Assembly (NCBI RefSeq): GCF_023897065.1
Contig: NZ_JAMHIV010000012.1
Span: 62,001-126,000, forward strand
DNA length: 64,000 bases
Direction of reading: 5' to 3'
Source of the DNA: Crossiella sp. SN42
Lineage (GTDB): Bacteria; Actinomycetota; Actinomycetes; Mycobacteriales; Pseudonocardiaceae
Part shown: one piece after another, positions 7,488 to 16,017 of the stretch
Numbering within the stretch: the first letter of the stretch is position 1
How the letters are laid out: each line of letters starts with the position of its first letter
The notes under the pieces: generated by a model
Seen by the model: only the letters and a program-made list of their open reading frames with translations
Database searches by the model: none
What the model was told of the DNA's origin: nothing
Program-made: the position numbers and the translations under genes

Positions 7488-8021
7488 ATGGAGGAGACCA
7501 CCTGCTGGGCGGGTGAGCGCGTGCTGTGGCGCGGTCAGGCCAACCGGACGCTGGTGTTCGAACGCACGGACCTGGCCCGCTTGGCGCTGGCGCTGGTGGC
7601 CATCACCCTGGCCGCCTTGCTGCACCGGATCATCAGCCAGGTCTACGACTCGGTCTTCTCCTCGATCTACCTCGCGCTGTGCGTCCTGGTCTTCGCGGGC
7701 AACGGCATCGTGCCGATCCTGGTGCGGGCCTGGCGGCTGCGCGACACCGAGTACGTGGTCACCGACCGCCGCGCGCTGGCCATCAGCGGCGCGACCGGCA
7801 AACGCAATGAGCGCAGCGTGGCGCACACGCACCGCAGCGCGCCCACCGTGGTCCGCGCGCGTCCCGACGGCACCGGCACCGTGGTCTTCGGCTCGCTGCC
7901 CTCGTTGCTGGACGCGGCGTTCGCCCCGGAGTGGCAGCGCAGGCCCCTGATCCTGCACGACGTCGAACAGGCGGCCGAGGTGTGCGAGCTGGTCCGGCGG
8001 CACGCGGCGGTGAGCCGGTGA
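7488..8021 (+). CDS. Membrane protein with PH-like domain
   Basis: The 177-residue protein starts with a soluble GERVLWRGQANRTLVFERTDL segment, has two transmembrane helices (about residues 29-47 and 59-83), then a C-terminal half with YVVTDRRALAISG and VVFGSLPSLLDAAF, the pattern of bacterial PH-like (YdbS/DUF304-type) membrane proteins. The role is unknown; relatives act at the membrane, some in stress resistance. It stands alone between divergent and convergent neighbours. The start has only a weak ribosome binding site. Confidence 0.75.
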   Translation: MEETTCWAGERVLWRGQANRTLVFERTDLARLALALVAITLAALLHRIISQVYDSVFSSIYLALCVLVFAGNGIVPILVRAWRLRDTEYVVTDRRALAISGATGKRNERSVAHTHRSAPTVVRARPDGTGTVVFGSLPSLLDAAFAPEWQRRPLILHDVEQAAEVCELVRRHAAVSR

Positions 8022-8036
8022 GCCTCGGCCGCGCGG

Positions 8037-9068
8037 CTACCCGTGCAGGGCCTCGCTGATCTGGCGGGCGGACAGCTTGCGCGGGCTGACGTAGTACAGC
8101 ACCGAGCCCGGCCCGGCCTTGCTCTGCCAGCTAGGGTTGACCACCAGGCGGCCGTCGGCGTCGCGGACGGCGAGCACGGTCGCGCCGTGCTTGCGGCCCA
8201 GCGCCAGCTGGCAGTCCTCGATCGGCACCGGCCCCACCGCCTCCGGGATCCGCACCGAGTAGGTGCTGGCCTGGCCGTCGCTCATCAGCTCGGCGTAGAC
8301 CTCGGCGATGCCGGGCGAGGTCAGCTCCTCGATGATCATGCGCGGGAGGTGCCAGGGCACGCAGTGGATGGCCCGGTCGACGTAGTGCATCAGCGCGGTC
8401 CGGTCCATGTCCCGCAGGGCGGCCACCACGTGGGCGCTCGGTTCGAGGTGGTCCACGGCCACCGCGATGGCCAGCGCCTCGTTGTCGTCGTGGGCGTCGA
8501 TGAGCACCACGGCCGCGCGGTGCACCCCGGCCCGCCGCAGCACCGCCTCGTCGGTCAGCTCGCCGCGGACGAACTCCACCTCGGGATTGGGCAGCGGGTG
8601 CGTGCCCACCTCATCCGGGGCGCACAGCACGATCCGGTGCTCCTGCTCGGCCAGCAGCTGGCTGACGATGCGCTCGGTGCGGCCGGGCTCGTAGCCCACC
8701 AGCACGATGTGCTCGCTGGCGTGCACGGTGTTGCTGCCCTGCATGCGCCGTCCTCTCGCTTGTTCCAGCACCGAGGCCAGTTTGGTGAACACGGTGGTCA
8801 GCGCGGCGATGCCGCCCACGATGACGTACGCGCCCACCAGGTGGCCCCAGCCACTCTCGGGGTAGAGGTCGCCGTAGCCGACGGTGGCGGCGGTGACCAC
8901 GAAGTACCACCAGTAGTTGGCCGGCTGGACGAGCGCGCTGCCCGCCGGTTCGGCCAAGGCCATCAGCGGCCAGCTGGTGGCGAAGACGAAGACGATCACC
9001 GCGGCCGGGGTCGCCCAGCTGCTGAGGAAGGCCAGCCGGGTGAGCAGCCGGGACAGGAACAGCGGCAT
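8037..9068 (-). CDS. Potassium channel with RCK (TrkA-N/TrkA-C) domains
   Basis: The 343-residue protein has two transmembrane helices flanking a pore loop with the K+ selectivity filter TVGYGD (residues 62-67), followed by a Rossmann-fold TrkA-N domain (HIVLVGYEPGRTERIVSQLL, about 118-240) and a TrkA-C-like end. This is the MthK/Kch-type design: a tetrameric K+ channel gated by cytosolic ligand binding to RCK domains. The glycine motif in the Rossmann strand is GYEPGR rather than a strict GxGxxG, so the nucleotide preference is unclear. It lies alone, convergent with the PH-like gene. Confidence 0.92.
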   Translation of the reverse strand: MPLFLSRLLTRLAFLSSWATPAAVIVFVFATSWPLMALAEPAGSALVQPANYWWYFVVTAATVGYGDLYPESGWGHLVGAYVIVGGIAALTTVFTKLASVLEQARGRRMQGSNTVHASEHIVLVGYEPGRTERIVSQLLAEQEHRIVLCAPDEVGTHPLPNPEVEFVRGELTDEAVLRRAGVHRAAVVLIDAHDDNEALAIAVAVDHLEPSAHVVAALRDMDRTALMHYVDRAIHCVPWHLPRMIIEELTSPGIAEVYAELMSDGQASTYSVRIPEAVGPVPIEDCQLALGRKHGATVLAVRDADGRLVVNPSWQSKAGPGSVLYYVSPRKLSARQISEALHG

Positions 9069-9161
9069 GGTGCTCCCATCGGGTCTGCTCGGCGGCGGGG
9101 TCGGAGCAGTCTAGGCAGGTGAGCGCGCTTCACTTGGCGTTTGTGCGCACATCGTTGCCGG

Positions 9162-9305
9162 GGGTTGGTACCCTGCCCGCAGGCGAGTTGGGTCGCCTCC
9201 GGGTCCGCGGAAAAGGCTGAGCCTGCCCTTCGAAGGCGGGTAGTGCCCTGGTCACCCCACCTCCTTTCACCCCGTTTCGCGGACCACGGGGAGACGAAAG
9301 GAGGT
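9162..9305 (+). ncRNA. Structured 5' leader with hairpin that hides the ribosome binding site
   Basis: The region before the ankyrin gene contains a series of hairpins: GGGT/ACCC (9162-9173), AGGCGA/TCGCCT (9181-9198), CCTGCC/GGCGGG (9222-9240, one wobble), and a final long one. The last has arms ACCTCCTTTC (9259-9268) and GAAAGGAGGT (9296-9305), perfectly complementary, plus an inner CCCCGT/ACGGGG stem. Its right arm is the Shine-Dalgarno sequence of the TTG start at 9310, so the default fold should block translation. No known riboswitch class was recognised. Confidence 0.65.
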
Positions 9306-9309
9306 CGCG

Positions 9310-10692
9310 TTGCCGACCATCCCACTGCCCGAACGACCCGATCTGGGCCAGCTCCGCAAGCAGGCCAAACAGCTGCGCCGGGCGACTCCTGGCGCCACCC
9401 TCGCCGATGCGCAGCGGATGCTGGCGCGCCGTTATGGACTGGCCAGCTGGGCGCGGCTGCGGCGGCACGTCGAGGCGATCAACTCCCGGTCCTGGGTGTA
9501 CACCGAGCCGGTGGCCGGGGAGTCGCTGGCGGATCGCTTCCTGCGCTTGGCCTGCCTGAACTTCGCCGAGGACGACCCCGAGCGGTGGGAGCAGGCGGCA
9601 CAGCTGTGGCGCCGGCACCCGGAGCTACCGGCGGCGAGCATGGCGGTGGCCGCGGTGTGCGCCGATGTGCCCGCGCTGCAACAACATCTGGCCTCCGGGG
9701 CGTCGGCGGCGCGGCCCACCGGCCCGTTTGGCTGGCCGCCGCTGATGTACCTCGCCTACGCCCGCTTGGAGGTGAGTCGCGAGGACACCCTCGCCGCGGC
9801 CCGGATGCTGTTGGACGCCGGTGCGGATCCCAACGACGGCCGGTTCTTCCTCGGTCTGCCAACGCCTTTCACCGTGCTGACCGGGGCGCTGGGTGGCGGG
9901 GAGGACGATCAGCCGCCGCACCCGCACGGAATCGCGCTGGCCAGGCTGTTGCTGGAGGCGGGCGCTGATCCCAATGACGGGCAGAGCCTCTACAACCGCA
10001 TGTTCGACGAACAGGACGACTTCGCCGAACTGCTGCTGGAGTTCGGGCTTGGCCGGGGTGACGGCGGTCCGTGGCGGCGACTGGTGCCCGATCTGCTCGG
10101 CTCCCCCGAGGAGATGGTGCGGGGCTTGCTGGAGTGGGCGCTCACCCACGACCAGCGGCAGCGGGTGGCACTGCTGGCCGCGCACGGGGTCGATGTGACC
10201 AGCCCGCTCGCCGACGGGGCCACGCCGCTGGAAATCGCGCTGCGCAACGGCCACCGCGAACTGGCGGAGCTGTTGCGGCGGCTGGGCGCGCGGGAGGCCG
10301 AACTGGATCCGGTGGACGCCTTCCTCGCCGCGGCGCTGGCCGGGGACGCCGCCGCCGTGGCCGCCACCCCGGCGGCCGTCGTCGAGGCCGCGCGGGCGGC
10401 CCGGCCCGGTCTGGTGGTCTGGGCCGCGGGACTGCGTCGTCCGGAGTCGGTGAAGCTGTTGGTGGACAACGGGTTTGACGTCAACGCGCGGGGGCGCGGC
10501 GATGTGCCGCTGGAGCAGCCGTGGCAGACCGCGCTGCACACCGCGATCCAGGTCGGGGACACCGAGGTGGTCCGGCTGCTGTTGCGGCTGGGCGCGGACC
10601 CCGGCATCCGGGACTGCCGCTTCGACGGGGACGCCAGGTCCTGGGCCGAGCACTTCGGCCGCGCGGAGGTGCTCGAACTGCTCGGCCGGTAG
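9310..10692 (+). CDS. Ankyrin-repeat protein
   Basis: The 460-residue soluble protein contains several ankyrin repeats, for example LAAARMLLDAGADPNDG, LARLLLEAGADPNDG, ATPLEIALRNGHRELAELLRRLGA and TALHTAIQVGDTEVVRLLLRLGADP. The N-terminal 60 residues (RPDLGQLRKQAKQLRRA, LARRYGLASWARLRRHVE) are the short helical segment often found before ankyrin repeats in actinomycete proteins. It should act as a protein-binding scaffold; the partner is unknown. The TTG start at 9310 follows a perfect AAGGAGGT site that is buried in a leader hairpin. Confidence 0.88.
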   Translation: MPTIPLPERPDLGQLRKQAKQLRRATPGATLADAQRMLARRYGLASWARLRRHVEAINSRSWVYTEPVAGESLADRFLRLACLNFAEDDPERWEQAAQLWRRHPELPAASMAVAAVCADVPALQQHLASGASAARPTGPFGWPPLMYLAYARLEVSREDTLAAARMLLDAGADPNDGRFFLGLPTPFTVLTGALGGGEDDQPPHPHGIALARLLLEAGADPNDGQSLYNRMFDEQDDFAELLLEFGLGRGDGGPWRRLVPDLLGSPEEMVRGLLEWALTHDQRQRVALLAAHGVDVTSPLADGATPLEIALRNGHRELAELLRRLGAREAELDPVDAFLAAALAGDAAAVAATPAAVVEAARAARPGLVVWAAGLRRPESVKLLVDNGFDVNARGRGDVPLEQPWQTALHTAIQVGDTEVVRLLLRLGADPGIRDCRFDGDARSWAEHFGRAEVLELLGR

Positions 10693-10700
10693 CCGCCGGT

Positions 10701-10733
10701 GGGGACCGCTACCGCTCGCGGTCGGCGGTCCCC
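10701..10733. terminator. Bidirectional terminator between ankyrin and arsR-type genes
   Basis: Arms GGGGACCGC (10701-10709) and GCGGTCCCC (10725-10733) pair perfectly and enclose a second CCGC/GCGG stem. The hairpin spans the end of the convergent ArsR gene and follows the ankyrin stop by 8 bases. Confidence 0.8.
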
Positions 10734-11080
10734 GCCTGGTCGCTGATGCCCAGGCGCAGGTGCTCGCTGTGGTAGATCGCCTCGTCCAGCAGCTGGGCCA
10801 CGTGGTTGTCGTAGAGGCGATAGATGATGCTGCGCCCGTCCCGCTCGCCGGCGACCAAGCCGAGGGTGCGCAGCAGGCGCAGCTGGTGGGAGACCGCGGA
10901 GGGCTCCATGCCGACCGCCTCGGCGAGGTCGCTGACCGGGAGCGGGGCCTGCCGCAGCTCGGTGAGGATCAGCAGGCGGCTGGGCGTGGCCAGGGCCTGC
11001 AACGTCGCGGCCACCCTGGCGGCGGTCTCGGCGTCCAGGCGCGCGGCCGGGTGCCCGCGCTCGCCCTTCCCATGTCCCAT
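10709..11080 (-). CDS. ArsR/SmtB metal-sensing repressor (NmtR/CzrA-like)
   Basis: The 123-residue winged-helix protein has the ArsR core (LATPSRLLILTELRQ, SDLAEAVGMEPSAVSHQLRLL) and an alpha-5 metal site D91-x-H93 with H104-x-x-H107, the arrangement known for zinc or nickel/cobalt sensors such as CzrA and NmtR. It lacks the alpha-3 Cys site of arsenic and cadmium sensors. It is divergent from a P1B-4 metal ATPase with a TGAA-N6-TTCA operator between them, so it should repress the pump until Co, Ni or Zn binds. Confidence 0.9.
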   Translation of the reverse strand: MGHGKGERGHPAARLDAETAARVAATLQALATPSRLLILTELRQAPLPVSDLAEAVGMEPSAVSHQLRLLRTLGLVAGERDGRSIIYRLYDNHVAQLLDEAIYHSEHLRLGISDQAGTADRER

Positions 11081-11103
11081 GCGGAGATCCTACTCACCCG
11101 CGA

Positions 11104-11127
11104 ACATCTGAAGACCTCTTCAGGTGT
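11104..11127. promoter_or_regulatory. ArsR-family operator
   Basis: ACATCTGAAG (11104-11113), four bases, CTTCAGGTGT (11118-11127): a 10-base dyad with one G-T mismatch and the core TGAA-N6-TTCA typical of SmtB/ArsR operators. It lies between the divergent sensor and the metal ATPase. Confidence 0.78.
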
Positions 11128-11173
11128 GCTGCTATTGTCTGGCGCGTCTCGACCACAACCCCGGGAGGTTCCC

Positions 11174-13114
11174 GTGGCCTCGGCTCTCGCCGCGCCGCCC
11201 ACCACCGCCACCGCGCCCCGCCCGGCGCGCGCGGCGCTGCTCGCCCTGCCGGAGGCCCGCTGGGCCGCCGCGGCCCTGGCGCTGTTCCTGGCCGCGCTGG
11301 CCGCCCAGCTGCTCGGCGGCCCGTCCTGGCTGTGGTGGTCGCTCTACCTGGCCTGTTACGCCGCGGGCGGCTGGGAGCCGGGGCTATCCGGGCTGCGCGC
11401 GCTGCGGGAGAAGACCCTGGACGTGGACCTGCTGATGGTGGTGGCCGCGATCGGCGCGGCGGCCATCGGGCAGGTCATGGACGGCGGCCTGCTCATCGTC
11501 ATCTTCGCCACCTCGGGCGCGCTGGAGGCCTTCGCCACCGCGCGCACCGAGGCCTCCGTGCGGGACCTGCTCGACCTGGCCCCGGAAACGGCGACCCGGG
11601 TCACCGGCGATGCCGAGGAGACGGTGCCGGTGACCGAGCTGGCGGTGGGCGACACCGTGTTCGTGCGCCCGGGTGAGCGGGTGCCCGCCGACGGCGAGGT
11701 GGTCTCCGGGGCCAGCGAGGTCGACCAGGCCACCATCACCGGCGAGGGCACGCCCACGGCCAAGCTGGCCGGTGACGAGGTCTTCGCCGGCACCCTCAAC
11801 GGCACCGGCGCGCTCACCGTGCGGGTCGCCCGCCGGGCCGAGGACTCCGTGGTCGCCCGGATCGCCGGGCTGGTCGAACAGGCCAGTCGCACCAAGGCGA
11901 AGACCCAGCTGTTCATCGAACGCGTCGAACAGCGCTACTCCGTCGCGATGGTCGCCGCCACGCTCGCGCTGTTCGCCATCCCGCTGATCTGGGGCGCCGG
12001 GCTGCAGGAGTCCCTGCTGCGCGCCATGACGTTCATGATCGTGGCCTCACCCTGCGCGCTGGTGCTGGCCACCATGCCGCCACTGCTGGCCGCCATCGCC
12101 AACGCCGGGCGGCACGGCGTCCTGGTGAAGTCCGCGGTGGTGATGGAGGGCCTCGGCACGACCACGCTGGTCGCCTTCGACAAGACCGGCACCCTCACCA
12201 CCGGCGCGCCCGAGCTGAGCACCATCCGCCCGCTCACCGGCCGCTCCGAGGACGATCTGCTGCGCCTGGCCGCCGCGGCGGAGGTGCCCAGCGAGCACCC
12301 GCTGGGCGCGGCCATCGTGCAGGCGGCCCGCGCCCGCGGCCTGGAGCTGCCCGCCGCCACGGAGTTCGCCGCCGAGCCCGGCCGCGGCGTCCGGGCCACC
12401 GTCGCCGGTGCGCGCGTCACGGTCGGCGCGCCCGTCCCGGATCTGGCGGTGGAGCTGCGGCAGCGCGGGGAGACCGCCGTCGCGGTGCGCGTGGACGGCG
12501 AGCTGATCGGCGTGCTCGGCCTCACCGACCGTCCCCGCGCCGAAGCCGTCGGCGCCGTGCTGGCCACCGCCCGGCTGACCGGCCACCCGCCCGTGCTGCT
12601 CACCGGCGACAACGACCTCACCGCCGCCCAGCTCGCCCGGCGGGTGGGCATCGAGGACGTCCGCGCAGGCCTGCTTCCCCAGGACAAGGCCACCGAGGTG
12701 ACAGCCTTGATCGAGGCCGGTCACCGGGTGGCCATGGTCGGCGACGGCATCAACGACGCCCCCGCGCTGGCCACCGCGCACACCGGGATCGCCATGGGCG
12801 GCGCGGGCGCGGACCTGACCCTGCAGACCGCGGACGCCGTGGTGGTGCGCGACGACCTGACCGCGATCCCGGCCACCCTGGCCCTGGCCCGCAGGGCCCG
12901 CCGCGTGGTGCGCGCCAACCTGGTCATCGCCGGGACCTGCATCGCGGGCCTGGTGATCTGGGACCTGTTCGGCACCCTGCCGCTGCCGCTGGGCGTGGCC
13001 GGGCATGAGGGCTCCACCGTGCTGGTGGCGCTCAACGGCCTGCGGCTGCTGCGCCGTTCGGCCTGGCAGCGGGCCGTCGAGGAGGCAGGCGACCGCCGGG
13101 GCGGTACGGTCTAG
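11174..13114 (+). CDS. P1B-4 heavy-metal exporting ATPase (Co/Zn/Fe type)
   Basis: The 646-residue P-type ATPase has the phosphorylation site DKTGT (D336), a TGE-type actuator loop (ATITGEGTPT), and the hinge GDGINDAPAL. The metal-binding transmembrane motifs are SPC (residues 292-294) and HEGST (from H611), which define subgroup P1B-4 rather than the CPx copper pumps; there is no N-terminal metal-binding domain. P1B-4 pumps export Co2+, Zn2+ or Fe2+ (CtpD, CoaT, PfeT). The GTG at 11174 has a GGGAGGT site. Control by the divergent ArsR-type sensor is likely. Confidence 0.92.
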   Translation: MASALAAPPTTATAPRPARAALLALPEARWAAAALALFLAALAAQLLGGPSWLWWSLYLACYAAGGWEPGLSGLRALREKTLDVDLLMVVAAIGAAAIGQVMDGGLLIVIFATSGALEAFATARTEASVRDLLDLAPETATRVTGDAEETVPVTELAVGDTVFVRPGERVPADGEVVSGASEVDQATITGEGTPTAKLAGDEVFAGTLNGTGALTVRVARRAEDSVVARIAGLVEQASRTKAKTQLFIERVEQRYSVAMVAATLALFAIPLIWGAGLQESLLRAMTFMIVASPCALVLATMPPLLAAIANAGRHGVLVKSAVVMEGLGTTTLVAFDKTGTLTTGAPELSTIRPLTGRSEDDLLRLAAAAEVPSEHPLGAAIVQAARARGLELPAATEFAAEPGRGVRATVAGARVTVGAPVPDLAVELRQRGETAVAVRVDGELIGVLGLTDRPRAEAVGAVLATARLTGHPPVLLTGDNDLTAAQLARRVGIEDVRAGLLPQDKATEVTALIEAGHRVAMVGDGINDAPALATAHTGIAMGGAGADLTLQTADAVVVRDDLTAIPATLALARRARRVVRANLVIAGTCIAGLVIWDLFGTLPLPLGVAGHEGSTVLVALNGLRLLRRSAWQRAVEEAGDRRGGTV

Positions 13115-13117
13115 GGC

Positions 13118-13474
13118 ATGAGCAGTGACGCCGCCTCCGACCTGCCCATCAAGGTCACCACCACCGAGTCCGAGCACGGCGTCGTGGTCGCGGCCACCGG
13201 CGAGATCGACCTGCTCACCACCCCCGCCCTCCAGCAGGCCCTGGACCAGGCGGTGGCCGCGCGCCCGCCGGTGCTCGTCGTGGACCTCACCGAGGTCAGC
13301 TTTCTCGGCTCGGTGGGCCTGGCCGCGCTCGTGCAGACCCTGCCCGCGGCCGAGCAGGGCACCAAGGTCCGGGTGGTGGCCACCAGCCTCGCGGTCGTCC
13401 GGCCGCTGACCGTGACCGGACTGACCGACCTGCTGCCGGTCTTCGCCACCGTGGATCAGGCTTTCGCAAGCTGA
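13118..13474 (+). CDS. STAS-domain anti-sigma factor antagonist
   Basis: The 118-residue protein is a single STAS domain with VAATGEIDLLTTPALQQAL and the phosphorylation loop DLTEVSFLGSVGLAAL (S65, with S61 nearby), as in SpoIIAA/RsbV-type antagonists. Such proteins bind an anti-sigma kinase when unphosphorylated. No kinase or sigma factor lies beside it, though a SpoIIE-type phosphatase is encoded further on (30891-32078). It starts 4 bases after the metal ATPase stop and may be cotranscribed with it. Confidence 0.88.
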   Translation: MSSDAASDLPIKVTTTESEHGVVVAATGEIDLLTTPALQQALDQAVAARPPVLVVDLTEVSFLGSVGLAALVQTLPAAEQGTKVRVVATSLAVVRPLTVTGLTDLLPVFATVDQAFAS

Positions 13475-13520
13475 CCCCGCCGGAGGCATCAGTGCGGCCG
13501 GGCCGGGTATCCCGACTCGC

Positions 13521-13916
13521 ATGCGGGAGGAGACCGAGCCGGACTGGGAGCTGTGCGATGTGTGCGCCCGCGTCCTGGATCCGTTGGCGGAGGCGCGGTT
13601 CGCCGTGGTCCAGGACTCCTCGGCGGTCCGGGTGGTCAGCGCCTGCGCCGACGGCTGGCGGCTGGTGGTCGCCTGCGGTGACCAGCACCTGCGGGAGCTG
13701 GTCGCCGCCTACCGGGCTCGCCCGTGGATCCCGGCCGAACTGTGGGCCGGGCGCGTCGAGCGCGCCTGGGCCACCGCGCCGCCCGCGGACCGGTTGACCG
13801 TGGAGGTGCTGGCCGAGCGGACCGGGCTGAGCCAGGTGCAGGTGCGCGCCGGGGTGTGGCTGCTGCGCCAGCGGCTCGCGGGCCGGTGGCCGCCACCGGG
13901 CCTGCTGCCCGCCTGA
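13521..13916 (+). CDS. Hypothetical protein with CxxC motif and C-terminal HTH-like segment
   Basis: The 131-residue protein has an N-terminal CDVCARVLDPLAEARF with a CxxC pair and two more cysteines (VVSACADGW, VVACGDQH) that could bind zinc. Its C-terminal 45 residues (LTVEVLAERTGLSQVQVRAG) resemble a helix-turn-helix. I do not recognise the family. It may be cotranscribed with the STAS gene 46 bases upstream, and it ends 2 bases from the convergent PucR-type gene. Confidence 0.65.
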   Translation: MREETEPDWELCDVCARVLDPLAEARFAVVQDSSAVRVVSACADGWRLVVACGDQHLRELVAAYRARPWIPAELWAGRVERAWATAPPADRLTVEVLAERTGLSQVQVRAGVWLLRQRLAGRWPPPGLLPA

Positions 13917-13918
13917 CC

Positions 13919-14893
13919 TCACCCGTGCCGGTGCAACCGCAGCAGCGCGATGGCCAGTTGCAGGCGCAGACGGCCCTGCGGGCTCCGGACCGGCCAGCCC
14001 AGTTCGTCCTCGGCCTGGGACAGGCGTTCCTGCAGGGTCGAGTGGTGCACGAGCAGGGTGGTGGCGGCGGTGCGCAGGCTGGGGCTGTCCGCGACCGCGA
14101 CCAGGGTCGACAGCACCCAGGGCGCGGACTGCGCGGCCTTGGCCAGCGCGCGGACGTCGGGCGCCGGTTCGGTGTCCGGGCCGACGGCCGAGGCGAGCAC
14201 CGCGAGCCCGCCCAGTTCCTCGGCGAAGACCACCGAGGGACCGGGGTCCTGCGGGGTGCCTGCCGCGGCGAACCTGAGCGCGACCCGGGCGGCGGCCACC
14301 GAGCCGGGCAGCTCCAGCACGGGCACGGCCGGGCCGACCCCGGCCCGGACACCTGGCGGCGGCGCGGAACCGGAGCTGGGCACGAGCTGGACCTCGCCGC
14401 CGTCGAGCACAAACGCGCGGGCCCGCGCGCCGAGGCCGAGGCGCTGGGCGGCCTGGCGGCGGGCGGCCTCCGGCGCGGCGGTGTCCAGCAGGGTCTGCGC
14501 CGAGCTGTGCCTGCTGACCGGCCGGTGTGCCCGGTCGAGCACGCCGCGGGCGGCCACCGCGGCCCGTTCGAGCACCATCTCGCCGACCGGGCCCGCGGGA
14601 CCGGCGCTTTCCAGCCAGAGCGCGGGTGGCCCGCCGGGGAGCACCGGTGCGCTGGGCCAGTCGCCGGGGGGTGGGCCCGGTTCGAGCAGCCTGCCGCCCG
14701 GATCGATCCGCAACCGCACACCCCGGTCGTCCTCGACCAGCCGGGCGGTGTGACCGGAGAGCACCGCGGCCCCGCGCACGATCGCCTCCAGCCCGGCCCT
14801 GGCCTCGACCAGCCGGTCGAAGTAGGCGATCACATTGACCGCGGCCCCGGCGTCGGGATCAAGCGCGTCGAGGCGGCCGAGGAGTTCTCTCAT
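13919..14893 (-). CDS. PucR/CdaR-type transcriptional regulator
   Basis: The 324-residue protein ends in a PucR-type helix-turn-helix (LLVHHSTLQERLSQAEDELG, then LRLQLAIALLRL), with a GGDEF-derived central region typical of the CdaR/PucR group and a diverged N-terminal part. I start it at the ATG at 14893 (MRELLGRLDAL); upstream in-frame codons overlap the esterase gene. It follows that gene by 20 bases on the same strand, so the two are likely one operon, with the regulator possibly sensing a related substrate or product. Confidence 0.82.
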   Translation of the reverse strand: MRELLGRLDALDPDAGAAVNVIAYFDRLVEARAGLEAIVRGAAVLSGHTARLVEDDRGVRLRIDPGGRLLEPGPPPGDWPSAPVLPGGPPALWLESAGPAGPVGEMVLERAAVAARGVLDRAHRPVSRHSSAQTLLDTAAPEAARRQAAQRLGLGARARAFVLDGGEVQLVPSSGSAPPPGVRAGVGPAVPVLELPGSVAAARVALRFAAAGTPQDPGPSVVFAEELGGLAVLASAVGPDTEPAPDVRALAKAAQSAPWVLSTLVAVADSPSLRTAATTLLVHHSTLQERLSQAEDELGWPVRSPQGRLRLQLAIALLRLHRHG

Positions 14894-14913
14894 CGCTCCA
14901 TCATCACCCCGCC

Positions 14914-15891
14914 TCAGGCGGCCAGCACCCGGCGCAGCCAGTTCTCCCGTGCCGCCAGCGCGGCCTGGGAGACCGCCGCCTGCGGCACAAAAGCGTCGAA
15001 GCCGTGGAAACCGCCGGGCCACACGTGCAGCTCCGCCCGGCCGCCGCAGGCCCAGATCCGGGATGCGTAGGCCACGGCCTCGTCGCGGAAGGTCTCCGCC
15101 GAGCCGACGTCGATGAAGGTCGGTGGCAGGCCGGAGAGGTCGGTGGCGCGGGCAGGCGCGGCGTACGGCGAGACGTCGGGGCCACCGCGCCGGTCACCGA
15201 GCAGCGCGGTCCAGCCCAGCTGGTTGGCGTCCCGGTCCCAGATCCCGAGGCCGGCCATCTGGATCGAGGACAGGGTGTCGTTGCGGTCGTCCAGCATCGG
15301 GCAGATCAGCAGCTGGGCCATGGGGCGCACGGTTTCCTGGTCGCGGGCGAGCAGCGTGGTGGCCGCCGCCAGCCCACCGCCGGCGCTGCCGCCGAGCACC
15401 ACGATCCGGTCCGGATCAACGCCGAAGCCCTCGGGGTCGGCCGCCGTCCACCGCAGACCGGCGTGGCAGTCCTGCACCGGCAGCGGGTACTGGTGCACCG
15501 GCGCCAGCCGGTAGTCCACGGACACCACGAGCAGGTCGAACCGCTCGGCCCAGTCGAGCATCGTGGTCATCTCCGGGCCGCGGTTGGTGCCGGCCACCAT
15601 GCCGCCGCCGTGGATGACGTAGAGCGTGGCGGCCGGGCGCGCCAGCCCGGCCGGGCGGCACACCAGCAGCGGCACCTCGGCGCCGTCGACGCTGGGCGTG
15701 GTGTGCGAGGTGACCTCGAACCGCCCGTCCTGCCGCAGCTGCTCATCCGTCAGGTCCCGCTCGGCGGAGCGCTCCCGGATCTCGGGCAGCGCCTCGAAGG
15801 AGAGCTGCGCGATCTGTTCGGTCAGCGTGGCGTCGAGTCCGGCCGCGAGCTCGGGGTCGAACGGGACCGGGGTCAGGGATGCGGGGGTCAT
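14914..15891 (-). CDS. Alpha/beta-hydrolase esterase, hormone-sensitive lipase family
   Basis: The 325-residue enzyme has the HSL-family oxyanion motif HGGGM, the nucleophile elbow GGSAGG, and the acid and histidine regions around FIDVGSAETFRDEA and WPGGFHGFD. It should be a cytoplasmic carboxylesterase/lipase acting on short acyl esters. The start ATG at 15891 is supported by an AAGGAAG ribosome binding site 6 bases upstream. It heads an apparent two-gene operon with the PucR-type regulator. Confidence 0.9.
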   Translation of the reverse strand: MTPASLTPVPFDPELAAGLDATLTEQIAQLSFEALPEIRERSAERDLTDEQLRQDGRFEVTSHTTPSVDGAEVPLLVCRPAGLARPAATLYVIHGGGMVAGTNRGPEMTTMLDWAERFDLLVVSVDYRLAPVHQYPLPVQDCHAGLRWTAADPEGFGVDPDRIVVLGGSAGGGLAAATTLLARDQETVRPMAQLLICPMLDDRNDTLSSIQMAGLGIWDRDANQLGWTALLGDRRGGPDVSPYAAPARATDLSGLPPTFIDVGSAETFRDEAVAYASRIWACGGRAELHVWPGGFHGFDAFVPQAAVSQAALAARENWLRRVLAA

Positions 15892-16017
15892 CGGTGACTT
15901 CCTTCGCTGTCGGTGGACAGCTTTCATCATCGGGAACCCGCGGGCAGCCAGGTGGCGGGAATCAGCCGCCAGTTGGCGGGCCGGGCCAGGAGAGGGGCAG
16001 GTCCCACTGCTCCTGGC

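Noticed and set aside
9162-9305. A known riboswitch (c-di-AMP, cobalamin, manganese, SAM)
   Set aside because: I could not match conserved core sequences of these classes; only the hairpin series and the hidden ribosome binding site are supported.
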